From Cutibacterium porci (lineage in GTDB: Bacteria > Actinomycetota > Actinomycetes > Propionibacteriales > Propionibacteriaceae), in NCBI RefSeq assembly GCF_009696315.1, contig NZ_VUMG01000005.1, positions 1 to 64,000 of the forward strand: a stretch of 64,000 bases of DNA, in the 5' to 3' direction. Within the stretch, counting starts at the first letter, position 1. Each line of letters starts with the position of its first letter. The notes below the pieces were generated by a model that saw only the letters and a program-made list of their open reading frames with translations, ran no database searches and was not told the DNA's origin. Below are positions 19,313 to 28,288 of this stretch, one piece after another. Position numbers and translations under genes: made by a program.

Positions 19313-20083
19313 ATGCCCAAGAGCCAGGCTGCCAAGGAACTCGCCGCGAAGCAGAAGGCCCAGGCTAAAGCCGAGAAAGAACGCCGCAAGCACTCCGACA
19401 ACCCCAAAGATTGGGGCACTGGAAAGCAACTTGTTGAAACGTTCAAACTGACCCGCCAGGTTGATCCTCACCTTCTCTGGTGGGTTATTGGCGCCTTCGT
19501 CGCAGGCATTGCGGTATTCACCATCCTCGGCCTTATCCTCACCAACGTGTGGTGGGCGTGGCTCATCGTTGGTATTTTCGCTGGTGCTGCTGGTGCCATG
19601 TGGGTCTTCCAGTGGCGCGCTAAGCGTTCCATGTACGCCCGATTCAAGGGTCAAACCGGGTCAGCCGAGGTCGCACTGTCCCTGCTCGACAAGAAGAAAT
19701 GGACGTCGACCCCCGCAATCGCTTTTACCCGTCAGCAAGATATCGTTCACCGCGCCGTCGGTCCGGGCGGAATCGTCCTCATCGGTGAGGGCCACGGTAG
19801 CGGCCTGCGTAACCTGTTGGCCACCGAGACCAAGCGTCACGAGCAAGTCGCCTACGGTACCCCGGTCACCTCGATCATCATGGGAGACGGCAAGGGGCAG
19901 GTGCCGCTGGAAGATCTCGATAAGTACATCAAGAAGCTCCCCAAGGCCCTCAGCACCAGCCAGGTCGACGAGGTTGTCAACCGGCTCAAAGCCCTTGACG
20001 CCATGCGACCCAAGGTTCCGCTCCCCAAGGGACCGATACCCAGTTCGATGAAGGGCGCTCGCGCCGCTATGCGAGGACGCTGA
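19313..20083 (+). CDS. DUF4191 family membrane protein
   Basis: Protein of 256 residues: Lys/Ala-rich N-terminus, two membrane helices (about 58-105), then a soluble domain (RFKGQTGSAEVALSLL; GGIVLIGEG). The family occurs next to lipA and glnA in many actinobacteria, for example Rv2219 in Mycobacterium tuberculosis; function is unknown. GGAGGAG lies about 12 bases before the ATG. An ABC-F gene follows after 7 bases. Confidence 0.88.
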   Translation: MPKSQAAKELAAKQKAQAKAEKERRKHSDNPKDWGTGKQLVETFKLTRQVDPHLLWWVIGAFVAGIAVFTILGLILTNVWWAWLIVGIFAGAAGAMWVFQWRAKRSMYARFKGQTGSAEVALSLLDKKKWTSTPAIAFTRQQDIVHRAVGPGGIVLIGEGHGSGLRNLLATETKRHEQVAYGTPVTSIIMGDGKGQVPLEDLDKYIKKLPKALSTSQVDEVVNRLKALDAMRPKVPLPKGPIPSSMKGARAAMRGR

Positions 20084-20090
20084 GCCTGCG

Positions 20091-21896
20091 TTGGCCGGCA
20101 CAAATATCGTCAACGCTGATCGCATCTCGAAGTCCTGGGGTACCCGAATAATCCTCTCAGAGGTGTCTTTGGGGCTGTCTACTGGGGATGTTGTCGGAGT
20201 TGTGGGTCGCAATGGAGACGGCAAATCCACCCTCTTAGCCCTTCTTACCGGTTCTGTAGAACCCGACTCCGGAATCGTGACGCGCACCAATGGCATATCC
20301 ATCGGAGTGCTCACTCAGGCTGAAATTCCCAGCAATCAGACTGTTCGCGACCTCGTCGTCGCAGGCCAGCCCGACCATGTCTGGGCGGCTGACCGCGAGG
20401 CCCGCCCCATCGTCGAGGACATGCTTTCCGACATTGACCTTGACCGTCCCATGACGGATCTTTCTGGCGGGGAACGACGTCGGGCTGCACTCGTCTCGAT
20501 CATGCTCGCAGACCACGACCTGCTCGTCCTTGACGAACCCACCAACCACCTCGACGTCGAGGCTGTGGCATGGTTGGCTGGCCATTTGCGTCACCTGCAG
20601 GAGCGGGGCGTGGCGATGCTCGTTGTCTCACATGACCGTTGGTTCCTTGACGAGATTTGCACCGATATCTGGGAGGTTCACGACGCTACCGTCGAGGCTT
20701 ACCAGGGCGGCTATTCTGCCTATACCTTGGCTCGAGTAGAGCGAGCTCGCATCGCCGCTAATAATGAAGCCAAGCGTCAGAATTTGGCGCGTAAAGAATT
20801 AGCGTGGTTGCGTCGGGGAGCGCCTGCTCGAAGTTCAAAGCCGCGTTATCGAGTCGACACCGCAAACGCCCTCATATCGAATGTGCCCGAGCCCCGCGAC
20901 AAACTCGAGCTGGCGCGATTTTCCGCGACCCGGTTGGGCAAAGATGTGCTGGATCTCGACGATGTCACCGTCACCGTATCCTCCGACGAGCTTGGCGAAC
21001 GCACCCTGCTTGACAACGTGACATGGTCTATCGGCCCGGGCGATCGAATCGGCCTGGTTGGCGTCAACGGAGCCGGCAAAACGACCCTCCTCAATCTGTT
21101 TGACGGCTCCCGCCAACCCGACTCGGGCCGAGTGAAGCAAGGCAAAACCCTGCGACTGGCCCACCTGCGTCAAGACATTGATGATCTCGACGCAACGATG
21201 ACAGTTCTGGAATCTGTCAACGATGTGAAGGCAAGAACGAAACTCGCCACCGGTCGCGACGCCTCCGCCACCGACCTCTTGGAAGGGTTCGGGTTTACCG
21301 GACAGAAACTCGTCACCCGTATCAGTGATCTTTCGGGTGGCGAACGACGCCGCCTTCAGCTGTTGCGCCTCCTTATGGGCGAACCGAATGTGCTCCTCCT
21401 CGATGAACCCACCAATGACCTCGACATCGACACCCTGCGCCTACTCGAGGATTACCTCGACTCCTGGCCCGGAACCCTCATCGTCGTCTCCCACGATCGC
21501 TGGTTCCTGGAACGGGTCTGCGACGTTGTGTGGGCCCTCATGGGAGATGGCACGGTAGCCCTCCTTCCCGGGGGAATCTCTCAATATCTCGAGCATCGTC
21601 GCAACCGGCAGACAGGTCCGTCGAAGTCGAGTCGGGTAGGTAGTACCTCACAGGCCACCGAGCCGAAGACAAGCGCCGCTGAATTGCGTCTCGCTCGTAA
21701 GAGCATGGACAGGATCGATCGTCAAATGGGAAAAGTCAGCGACGAGCTAGCCCGCCTGCACGAGGAGATGGCTGCCAAGGCCGACGACTACCAAGCCCTC
21801 GTAGGTCTTCAGAAGAAGGCCAACGAACTCGATGAGCGAATGGCTCTCCTTGAGCAGCAGTGGCTTGAAGCCGCCGACATTGTGGAGGATGAGTGA
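20091..21896 (+). CDS. ABC-F family ATPase (Uup/EttA-like)
   Basis: Protein of 601 residues with two ABC cassettes and no membrane segments. Cassette 1: Walker A GRNGDGKS, signature LSGGERRR, Walker B VLDEPTNHLD. Cassette 2: GVNGAGKT, LSGGERRR and LLLDEPTNDLD. A linker rich in Arg joins them, and a C-terminal coiled coil (about 540-600) resembles Uup. ABC-F proteins act on ribosomes or in resistance; which applies here cannot be told. It starts with TTG 7 bases after the DUF4191 gene, and its stop overlaps the next start (GTGA). Confidence 0.92.
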   Translation: MAGTNIVNADRISKSWGTRIILSEVSLGLSTGDVVGVVGRNGDGKSTLLALLTGSVEPDSGIVTRTNGISIGVLTQAEIPSNQTVRDLVVAGQPDHVWAADREARPIVEDMLSDIDLDRPMTDLSGGERRRAALVSIMLADHDLLVLDEPTNHLDVEAVAWLAGHLRHLQERGVAMLVVSHDRWFLDEICTDIWEVHDATVEAYQGGYSAYTLARVERARIAANNEAKRQNLARKELAWLRRGAPARSSKPRYRVDTANALISNVPEPRDKLELARFSATRLGKDVLDLDDVTVTVSSDELGERTLLDNVTWSIGPGDRIGLVGVNGAGKTTLLNLFDGSRQPDSGRVKQGKTLRLAHLRQDIDDLDATMTVLESVNDVKARTKLATGRDASATDLLEGFGFTGQKLVTRISDLSGGERRRLQLLRLLMGEPNVLLLDEPTNDLDIDTLRLLEDYLDSWPGTLIVVSHDRWFLERVCDVVWALMGDGTVALLPGGISQYLEHRRNRQTGPSKSSRVGSTSQATEPKTSAAELRLARKSMDRIDRQMGKVSDELARLHEEMAAKADDYQALVGLQKKANELDERMALLEQQWLEAADIVEDE

Positions 21897-23116
21897 CCCG
21901 TCGCGACGTTAGCCCGTCCACCTCCCGGAAACGAGATATGTCGTCCCTGTTCTGGCCGGCGCTCGCCGTCATTGTGACGACACTCGGATGGACGTTGGCC
22001 ATGCCACGCCCAACCGATCTCAAGATCTACCGCGGCTGTGTCCACGCCATGTTGGATGACCCCACGACTCTATACACAGCCACGCCTGTACGTGGCTTGG
22101 GCTTCACATATCCCCCGTTCGCCGCCGTTGTGCTCACCCCATTAGCTCTACTGCCCTCCCTCGCTGCGACGATTCTCCACTACTGTGTCAGCGCGATCAC
22201 CCTCGTCATCACAACTGATCTGATCTGGCGACGCTGCGGGCGCAAACCTCACCCATTCTTGGTGGCTGTCCTCGTCGGCGTGCTCAACCTCAGCGAACCC
22301 ATCGGGAAAACTCTCGTCTACGGCCAGGTCAACCTCCAGCTCGCATTTCTCATCATTATTGACGTCTTCCTGCTACCCCGAAAGTGGCGTGGGATGGGGG
22401 TTGGTGTGGCCACCGGGTTCAAGCTCACCCCTGGCATCTTCGCCCTGTGGTACCTCGTCACGGGTCAGTTCAAAGCAGCCCTTCGAGCAGCCGTGGCTGG
22501 TGTAGCGACGATCGCCATCGGGTTTGCAGTCATGCCGACAGCGTCGTGGAAGTACTGGACTGAGTACATGGTAACGCCCAGCCGTTTGGGTGGGCTCATC
22601 TGGGCGGGGAACCAGTCACTTTCGGGTATGCTGCTGCGGCTAGGTCACGGTGACCTTACACTTGCGTGGCTCACTTTAGTTGTGCTGTGCTGCATACTCG
22701 CTGGGATCGCATCGCGACGCTTGTGGTACCGGGGTGGGGCCGACCAGGTGTGGTCCCTGTTCTGCGCGGGGCTGTGCGGATGCCTAGTAAGCCCGGTGTC
22801 GTGGTCGCACCACTGGGTATGGGGGTCGTTTATCATGGTCGCTGGATTAGCCGATCATCGCCGTTGCCAGCACGTGCTGGCCGCCATCTGGGGTTTCGTC
22901 ACACTGTCATGGATGATCTGGTGGTTCCCAGCCGGTCGTGATCGCGAACTCACCGCAGCATGGTGGCAAAAGATCCTTACTGACGCCTACGAACTCGTTG
23001 GCGTCGGATGCCTCATCACTCTCGCGTGGAATTGCCGCATAGCACAGAGCCGCTACCCCGCCCCTGTTGCCGCTCACTCACGCCACCGTGAGCAGCGGCT
23101 CCCCAATCTGGGCTGA
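21893..23116 (+). CDS. GT87/DUF2029 polyprenol-phosphate-mannose-dependent mannosyltransferase
   Basis: Integral membrane protein of 407 residues with about ten helices. Family marks are the early Asp after TM1 (PTDLKIYRG), FTYPPFAA and the SWSHHWVW loop, typical of GT87 (PF09594). Family members add alpha-1,2-mannose to lipoglycans, using lipid-linked mannose outside the membrane. Acceptor here unknown. GTG start overlapping the ABC-F stop by 4 bases. The 3' end overlaps the convergent EIIA gene by 39 bases. Confidence 0.88.
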   Translation: MTRRDVSPSTSRKRDMSSLFWPALAVIVTTLGWTLAMPRPTDLKIYRGCVHAMLDDPTTLYTATPVRGLGFTYPPFAAVVLTPLALLPSLAATILHYCVSAITLVITTDLIWRRCGRKPHPFLVAVLVGVLNLSEPIGKTLVYGQVNLQLAFLIIIDVFLLPRKWRGMGVGVATGFKLTPGIFALWYLVTGQFKAALRAAVAGVATIAIGFAVMPTASWKYWTEYMVTPSRLGGLIWAGNQSLSGMLLRLGHGDLTLAWLTLVVLCCILAGIASRRLWYRGGADQVWSLFCAGLCGCLVSPVSWSHHWVWGSFIMVAGLADHRRCQHVLAAIWGFVTLSWMIWWFPAGRDRELTAAWWQKILTDAYELVGVGCLITLAWNCRIAQSRYPAPVAAHSRHREQRLPNLG

Positions 23117-23530
23117 CTCCCCCGCTGGACGGATATGTTCCAGCTTGTCAGCGGGAACATCCAGGATGACGATCGGGCACACCACGCTGCGGCCACCCTG
23201 TGTGATCTTGGCAGGGTTCCAGGTGATGAGTGGGTCTCCAACGGCAACCTCGTCACCCTCCACAGCGTGCAGGGTGAATCCCTCACCATCAAGCTGGACG
23301 GTGTCAATACCAAGGTGCACTAGTAACCCAAACGTCTCTGTCTGGATAACAAACGCGTGCGGGTGCAGCTTGACGATACGGCCTGCCGCCGGGGCCACCA
23401 CGGTGACGTCACCATCGCTAGTAGGCATCATGGCGATGCCAGGGCCCACAAGACCCTGCGCGAAGACAGGATCAGGTACCTCAGACAAGGCCATGACGGT
23501 GCCATCGAGAGGAGCGGTGATCGACGCCAT
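23078..23530 (-). CDS. crr: PTS glucose/GlcNAc-family EIIA
   Basis: Stand-alone EIIA domain of 150 residues. Active-site His is His72 in LVHLGIDTV, with His58 in HPHAF as its partner. It passes phosphate from HPr to the EIIB proteins. Its start abuts the stop of the upstream EIIB gene (23530), so the two form an operon. The single-domain layout is typical of actinobacterial split PTS systems. In enterobacteria such EIIA proteins also regulate other uptake systems; this is not shown here. Confidence 0.93.
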   Translation of the reverse strand: MASITAPLDGTVMALSEVPDPVFAQGLVGPGIAMMPTSDGDVTVVAPAAGRIVKLHPHAFVIQTETFGLLVHLGIDTVQLDGEGFTLHAVEGDEVAVGDPLITWNPAKITQGGRSVVCPIVILDVPADKLEHIRPAGESAQIGEPLLTVA

Positions 23531-23760
23531 CAGCGCAGGTCCTCAATGTCTTCGGCAAGAGTGTCAGCTTCAGGGCCGACGACGACCTGAACAGACGTAC
23601 CCTGCTGAACAACGCCGAAGGCGCCAGCAGCCTTGAGCGCAGGCTCATCGACCAGGTCTGGATCATCCACCTCGACACGTAACCGAGTGATGCACGCCTC
23701 GAGGTCGTCAATGTTCTCGTCGCCACCGAGGGCTGCCAGGATTTGTTCTGCCTTGCTCAT
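23530..23760 (-). CDS. PTS EIIB, first copy (with EIIA)
   Basis: Stand-alone EIIB of 76 residues, phosphocysteine at Cys23 in EACITRLR. It takes phosphate from EIIA and gives it to the sugar carried by EIIC. The ATG at 23760 is fixed by AAGGAG 6 bases upstream; the longer open frame is not needed. A dre-like operator lies 74-89 bases upstream. Confidence 0.92.
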   Translation of the reverse strand: MSKAEQILAALGGDENIDDLEACITRLRVEVDDPDLVDEPALKAAGAFGVVQQGTSVQVVVGPEADTLAEDIEDLR

Positions 23761-23833
23761 GATGTCTCCTTGCTCTAGTTCGAGATGAACTCCGCCATGG
23801 AGGATCTCAGAACGGGTACTGACCCACTTCTCA

Positions 23834-23849
23834 AGTGGTCCAGACAACT
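23834..23849 (-). promoter_or_regulatory. dre-like GntR operator upstream of EIIB-EIIA
   Basis: AGTGGTCCAGACAACT on the plus strand matches the DasR/NagR consensus AGTGGTCTAGACCACT at 14 of 16 positions. A minus-strand TTGACA lies at 23877-23882, placing the site near a probable promoter. A second inverted repeat (CACTT/AAGTG) overlaps at 23826-23838. Confidence 0.65.
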
Positions 23850-23889
23850 ACTACTGAACTCCATGAAATGTTTACCTGTCAAGATCCGA

Positions 23890-24138
23890 TCAGGACTCGC
23901 GCTCGTCTCCCCACAGGTCTTCCAGATCTGAAGCCAGTAGATCGGCGTCCGGGCCGACAATGACCTGAACACTGTGCCCTTGCGTCGTGACGCCATGCGC
24001 TCCAGCTCGTCGCAGAGCTTGCTCATCGACATGCTCGCAATGGCGAACCTGGCACCGTAGCCGGGTCACACATGGCTCAATCGACACGACATTGTCGACT
24101 CCGCCTAGGGCCGCCAAGATGTCCTCAACACGCTTCAT
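23890..24138 (-). CDS. PTS EIIB, second copy (with GntR regulator)
   Basis: Stand-alone EIIB of 82 residues, phosphocysteine Cys23 in EPCVTRLR; a further Cys at 29. Clearly paralogous to the EIIB at 23530-23760. The start overlaps the stop of the GntR gene by ATGA, so it is co-expressed with the regulator. Whether both EIIBs serve the EIIC at 25072 or one serves a distant permease cannot be told from the window. Confidence 0.9.
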   Translation of the reverse strand: MKRVEDILAALGGVDNVVSIEPCVTRLRCQVRHCEHVDEQALRRAGAHGVTTQGHSVQVIVGPDADLLASDLEDLWGDERES

Positions 24139-24860
24139 CGTGAACCTCCTCGAGGTGGATACAGGGTTCTGCGCGGACCAGAGATCGGAACCCACAGCTT
24201 GTAGCGATCTCCCCGATACCACGTCCTGGAATACGAAACAGCTATGTCATCGGCATAGGTACGACGGTTAATAGCCAATACAGCCGACCCGACGGGGATC
24301 TGCAAGTGCTCACATACCAGCGCGTCACCACTGATTGCCTCGATCGCGTCCTCACCCCAGGTAGGCGCCAGCCCAGCTGCCGTCATGGCCTCATAGATAC
24401 TTGCCGGGACGCCGTCAGCCAGCAGATCTGGCATCACCTGAACGGCTATCCACGTCTTTTCAACCGCCATCGGTACGCCATCAGCTAACCGCACACGGTA
24501 GATGTAATGGACTGGCTCCCCCGACGCAATCCCTAACCACACTGCGACATCCGGAGTAGCCGACAACTCCTCGCCGCGCACCACTCGGGTGCCCGGGATC
24601 ATGCCGCGCTGACGCATCTCCTCGCTAAACGACGAGATTCGTGACTGTACGTCCACTTTGGGAGCCCTGACATAGGTACCGCTGCCCCGGCGACGCTCAA
24701 GCATTCCGCTGCTCACCAGTGAATCGACCGCCTGACGAACGGTCATGCGCGAGACACCGAAACGCTCGGCAAGCTCCCGCTCACTAGGCACGACATCTCC
24801 GACCGACAAACGGGTGTCGATAAGCTCGACAAGGTAATCCCGCACGGTCACGTACTTCAT
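24135..24860 (-). CDS. GntR-family regulator, HutC subfamily (DasR/NagR-like)
   Basis: Transcription regulator of 241 residues: N-terminal winged helix (PSERELAERFGVSRMTVRQAVDSL, about 26-49) and a C-terminal UTRA effector domain (about 80-235). HutC-type members such as DasR and NagR bind GlcN-6-P or GlcNAc-6-P and repress amino-sugar PTS genes. Its position between the EIIB/EIIA genes and the EIIC gene, and three dre-like sites nearby, support this role. The effector is inferred. Confidence 0.9.
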   Translation of the reverse strand: MKYVTVRDYLVELIDTRLSVGDVVPSERELAERFGVSRMTVRQAVDSLVSSGMLERRRGSGTYVRAPKVDVQSRISSFSEEMRQRGMIPGTRVVRGEELSATPDVAVWLGIASGEPVHYIYRVRLADGVPMAVEKTWIAVQVMPDLLADGVPASIYEAMTAAGLAPTWGEDAIEAISGDALVCEHLQIPVGSAVLAINRRTYADDIAVSYSRTWYRGDRYKLWVPISGPRRTLYPPRGGSR

Positions 24861-24946
24861 GGGTGAATTATGCTCCGATCACGGTGTAACTCGGCGCAGA
24901 CCACGGCGAAAGTCTATGGTGACGTTCACAAACTCTGCACGCTACC

Positions 24947-24975
24947 TTGACATGATCGCCTCAGTGGTCTGTACT
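24947..24975 (+). promoter_or_regulatory. Predicted promoter of the EIIC gene
   Basis: TTGACA (24947-24952), 17-base spacer, TGTACT (24970-24975). The -10 lies within the first dre-like site, so bound regulator would block it. Confidence 0.55.
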
Positions 24976-24997
24976 TCGAAAAGTGGTCCATACCACC
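24963..24997 (+). promoter_or_regulatory. Two dre-like GntR operators upstream of EIIC
   Basis: AGTGGTCTGTACTTCG (24963-24978) matches the dre consensus at 11 of 16 positions and AGTGGTCCATACCACC (24982-24997) at 13 of 16, with a dyad TGGT-n4-ACCA. Their starts are 19 bases apart, about two helical turns, which would put two dimers on nearly the same face. Confidence 0.7.
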
Positions 24998-25071
24998 CAT
25001 AGGGCCACCTGAGGCTGAAGCCGACGCGGACATCAGCCTTAGACATGAGCACTCACTGCGGAGGAACTCCT

Positions 25072-26460
25072 ATGGCTAAAGACGCTGTTGCCACCAGCAC
25101 AAAGAAGAAACGGCAGATACCCGGGTTCTCCCAGATGCAGCGCATTGGACGCTCCCTCATGCTCCCGATCGCATCTCTGCCAGTTGCGGCACTCCTGATG
25201 CGGTTCGGATCTGCTGACGTCCTCGGAGCCGACGGTCTCGCTAAACACGCATCATGGATACAGCCGGTAGCTGACGTGCTCGCCGGGGCAGGCGGCGCTA
25301 TCTTCGACAACCTACCGCTCATCTTCGCGCTAGGTGTAGCCGTCGGTTACGCCAAGAAAGCTGACGGCTCAACCGCCCTCGCCGCCCTCATCGGCTATCT
25401 CACCCTCACCGGAGCTGGCACTTCTGATAAGACCCAGGGCGGCGTCCTCCACGCCCTGGCTCCGTACTTCTCCAAGGAGACCGGGGTCATCAACTATGGC
25501 GTGCTCGGTGGCATCGTCATCGGCCTCATTGCAGCCAAGATGTACGAGAAATATCGCCGTACCAAGCTGCCAACGTATCTAGCGTTCTTTGGTGGTCGTC
25601 GTTTCGTACCGATTGTCACCGCCGCTGCGTCCGTCGTCGCAGGCGTCATTATGGCCGTGATCTATCCAGCCTTCGACTGGCTGTTCAATAAGCAGGTCGG
25701 CGGTTTCATCATGACTCACGGATCTAACCCAGGAACGGGATTCGTCTTCGGCACCATCAACCGCCTGCTCATCCCCTTTGGTCTACACCACCTGCTGAAC
25801 TCTTTGCCGTGGTTCCAGTTGGGCAACTGCACCAATGCTGCCGGCGAGACTCTCCATGGAGATATCACCTGTTTCTTCAGCGGCACCGCTGGCAGCAACG
25901 CCTGGACTGGTTCCTTCATGACTGGCTTCTTCCCGATCATGATGTTCGCGCTACCTGGTGCAGCGCTGGCTATCTACCACACCGCCAAACCGGAGCGTAA
26001 GAAGATCACGGGTGGCGTCATGCTCTCTGTGGGCTTGACGGCCTTCCTCACTGGCATCACCGAACCACTTGAGTACGCGTTCGCCTACGTCGCCTTCCCG
26101 CTGTACCTGGTACATGCTCTCCTTACCGGGTCTTCTCTAGCCCTGTGCAACGCCTTGGGCATCAAGGACGGATTCGGATTCTCGGCCGGCCTGACCGACT
26201 ACATCATCAACTTCGGTCGAGCATCAGAGCTTTCCGGTGGCCCCGGAAAGGTGCTCTTGCTCATCCTCATTGGTCTGATCTACGCCGTCATTTATTACGT
26301 CGTCTTCCGTTTCGCCATCACGAAGTGGAACCTGCGCACTCCAGGTCGCGAAGAAGATGGTGACGACACCACCGGCGGTGCCAGTATCTTCGATGAGGCT
26401 CAGCTCGCTGCCAGCAAGTCCACGGGTAAGGCAGATGCCCAGAAGGAAGGCCGAGTCTGA
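25072..26460 (+). CDS. PTS EIIC, N-acetylglucosamine/glucose family
   Basis: Sugar-transporting membrane subunit of about 462 residues and about ten helices. The GITEPLEYAF signature and LPWFQ, MTGFFPIMMFALPGAALA and FGFSAGLTDYIINFG segments look most like NagE-type (GlcNAc) EIIC. It lacks fused EIIA or EIIB domains; these are encoded at 23078-24138. ATG at 25072 is chosen because GGAGGA lies 7 bases upstream; an in-frame start at 25045 has no such site. Specificity for GlcNAc over glucose is inferred from resemblance and the DasR/NagR-type regulator. Confidence 0.92.
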   Translation: MAKDAVATSTKKKRQIPGFSQMQRIGRSLMLPIASLPVAALLMRFGSADVLGADGLAKHASWIQPVADVLAGAGGAIFDNLPLIFALGVAVGYAKKADGSTALAALIGYLTLTGAGTSDKTQGGVLHALAPYFSKETGVINYGVLGGIVIGLIAAKMYEKYRRTKLPTYLAFFGGRRFVPIVTAAASVVAGVIMAVIYPAFDWLFNKQVGGFIMTHGSNPGTGFVFGTINRLLIPFGLHHLLNSLPWFQLGNCTNAAGETLHGDITCFFSGTAGSNAWTGSFMTGFFPIMMFALPGAALAIYHTAKPERKKITGGVMLSVGLTAFLTGITEPLEYAFAYVAFPLYLVHALLTGSSLALCNALGIKDGFGFSAGLTDYIINFGRASELSGGPGKVLLLILIGLIYAVIYYVVFRFAITKWNLRTPGREEDGDDTTGGASIFDEAQLAASKSTGKADAQKEGRV

Positions 26461-26480
26461 TCGCGAGTCCTCCGCTGTCA

Positions 26481-26517
26481 TGATGGCGCGCCTGGCTAGC
26501 AGCCGGGTGCGCCATCA
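26481..26517. terminator. Bidirectional hairpin terminator
   Basis: 17-bp stem (26481-26497 with 26501-26517, two G-T pairs), 3-base loop, between EIIC and the convergent DedA gene; it includes the DedA stop codon. Confidence 0.75.
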
Positions 26518-27147
26518 CGGCTCTCGGTAACTGCGCGCCGACTCTACGTCAGACCCGGGCATCAATCGCTGCAAAATCTGGTCGAGGATGACACCAATGA
26601 TTACCGCACCGATGATCCCCACGGCCGCGGCAAGAATATGATTATTACCTAAAACGCTCGCCGCCCCCGCCCCAATGGCGGTGGCATATCCAGCCCATAA
26701 TGCTCCAGCCAGGACGTCAACAGGCAGAAAAACCCGATATGAGAAACGAGTGGCCCCTGCCATCGCATTAACGACGACGCGACCTCCAGGAATGTAACGG
26801 GCCACCAAGATGCACAGCGGACCTCGAATCTGCAGCTGGCGCCTCGCCCACGCGACAGTCTTTTGTCGCTTCGGACCACCGGTAAAGAGCTTGGTATGAC
26901 CGAGCCGACGTCCTACCCAATATGCAATGTTGTCCCCACAAATTGCGCCCACAGCCGCAACTGGAATGATAAGCCACCATGGCGGATGACCAATTGCTGC
27001 CAAAGCGACAACGAGGGATTCGCTAGGAACCGGCGGGAAAAACCCGTCAACGACACAGAGCCCCCACAATGCTCCGATGACCCACGGCTGGGAGGCATTG
27101 GCCGCGATGACGCCATTAATACTCGCCATCCACGCGGTCATATCCAT
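26515..27147 (-). CDS. DedA-family membrane protein
   Basis: Polytopic protein of about 210 residues with the DedA/SNARE-associated signatures FPPVPSE (near residue 40) and RYIPGGRVVVNAMAG. DedA proteins are lipid scramblases or transporters of undecaprenyl-phosphate and related lipids in several bacteria. Start: ATG at 27147 preceded by GGTGGAAG; a TTG at 27174 that overlaps the preceding gene's stop is the alternative. Lies downstream of a glycosyltransferase, probably one transcript. Confidence 0.9.
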   Translation of the reverse strand: MDMTAWMASINGVIAANASQPWVIGALWGLCVVDGFFPPVPSESLVVALAAIGHPPWWLIIPVAAVGAICGDNIAYWVGRRLGHTKLFTGGPKRQKTVAWARRQLQIRGPLCILVARYIPGGRVVVNAMAGATRFSYRVFLPVDVLAGALWAGYATAIGAGAASVLGNNHILAAAVGIIGAVIIGVILDQILQRLMPGSDVESARSYREP

Positions 27148-27170
27148 GTGTGCCAGTCTTCCACCCACGC

Positions 27171-28283
27171 TCAACCAGCCGACTCGTGACCGGCTATCGC
27201 CTGCCGGTAGACCGCCTCCAACTGGTTAACGACTGGACCAGCCGCGAACCGGGAGCGAGCTTGCTCAGCGATCTGTTCGTGATCCCATGACGTCGTCAGC
27301 ACTCTATGTAACCCGTCTGCCAGGGCTTGCACATCCCCGATCGGAACCACCATGCCGTTGGAATCGTTGACGAATTCTTGAGGTCCGCCGCAGGCCGTCG
27401 TCAAAACGGGCAAGCCAGCTGCCAAAGCTTCAGCACACGCGACGCCGAAGGTCTCGGCGTGGGATGCCAACGCAAAGGCGTCAGCCGCTGCAAGTTCCTG
27501 CGCGATACGTTCCCGAGATTGAGGGCCCAACACCGCGATGCGTGGGTTATCGGCAGCTATTTCCTCCAGCTGACGCTGCTGTGGTCCACCACCGATGATT
27601 CGCAGCTGAACCCCGGGCAGGAGCTCGACAGCGTGCGCCAACTCAACCATTCCTTTCCCGGGATTGAGGGTAGCGACGCTGACGACAACCGTCCCCTCAT
27701 GAGGTCGGTGCGGACAGTCGAACAGTTCGGTGTCGACGATGTTGGGCACGACGGTTGAAGCCACGCCATACTCAGCGAGTCTGTCGCGAAGGTCTTGAGA
27801 CACGCTAATCACCGCGTCAGCACGCTCGCCCGCAGTCGCGATGTCCTCGGTAAGGCGGCGATCCGGGCAGGCTAGGTGAGAATCGTGCTCAGTCCACACC
27901 AATGGTTCTGGAAAAGCTGCCCTGGCACTAGCAGCAGCGAATCTGGCAAAGTGCGCATGGATGACGTCAGGGGTGCCCCATTCACGGGCCACAATGCGGT
28001 GCAGACGCCGGGCCGCAAGGGCGTGAACTCGGTGATCAATGCGCGCCGGTGCAGCCCCCACCGGCACGTCCAGCCTGACCATCGCGATACCATCTTGGCG
28101 ATCATTGGCATGCTCAATTCGGATCCCAAATCTTCGCCAGTGGCGAGCCGAACGGGCATCGAGGGCAGCTAAGACGACGTCATGACCTTGCTGACGCAGC
28201 GCCACTGCCTGGTCGTACTCGAAGATGCCCCGCAACGGAGCCTCGGGACTCGGAACCCCCCGAGACAACACCATGATGCGCAT
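27171..28283 (-). CDS. GT4-family glycosyltransferase
   Basis: GT-B fold protein of 370 residues. N-terminal acceptor domain begins MRIMVLSRG; the donor domain has IGGGPQQRQLEE and the E-x7-E motif ETFGVACAEA followed by GLPVL. Retaining enzyme using a sugar nucleotide; donor and acceptor unknown. The ATG at 28283 is used because the frame upstream overlaps the RDD gene. The RDD gene stop lies 5 bases upstream. Confidence 0.9.
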   Translation of the reverse strand: MRIMVLSRGVPSPEAPLRGIFEYDQAVALRQQGHDVVLAALDARSARHWRRFGIRIEHANDRQDGIAMVRLDVPVGAAPARIDHRVHALAARRLHRIVAREWGTPDVIHAHFARFAAASARAAFPEPLVWTEHDSHLACPDRRLTEDIATAGERADAVISVSQDLRDRLAEYGVASTVVPNIVDTELFDCPHRPHEGTVVVSVATLNPGKGMVELAHAVELLPGVQLRIIGGGPQQRQLEEIAADNPRIAVLGPQSRERIAQELAAADAFALASHAETFGVACAEALAAGLPVLTTACGGPQEFVNDSNGMVVPIGDVQALADGLHRVLTTSWDHEQIAEQARSRFAAGPVVNQLEAVYRQAIAGHESAG

Positions 28284-28288
28284 ATATC

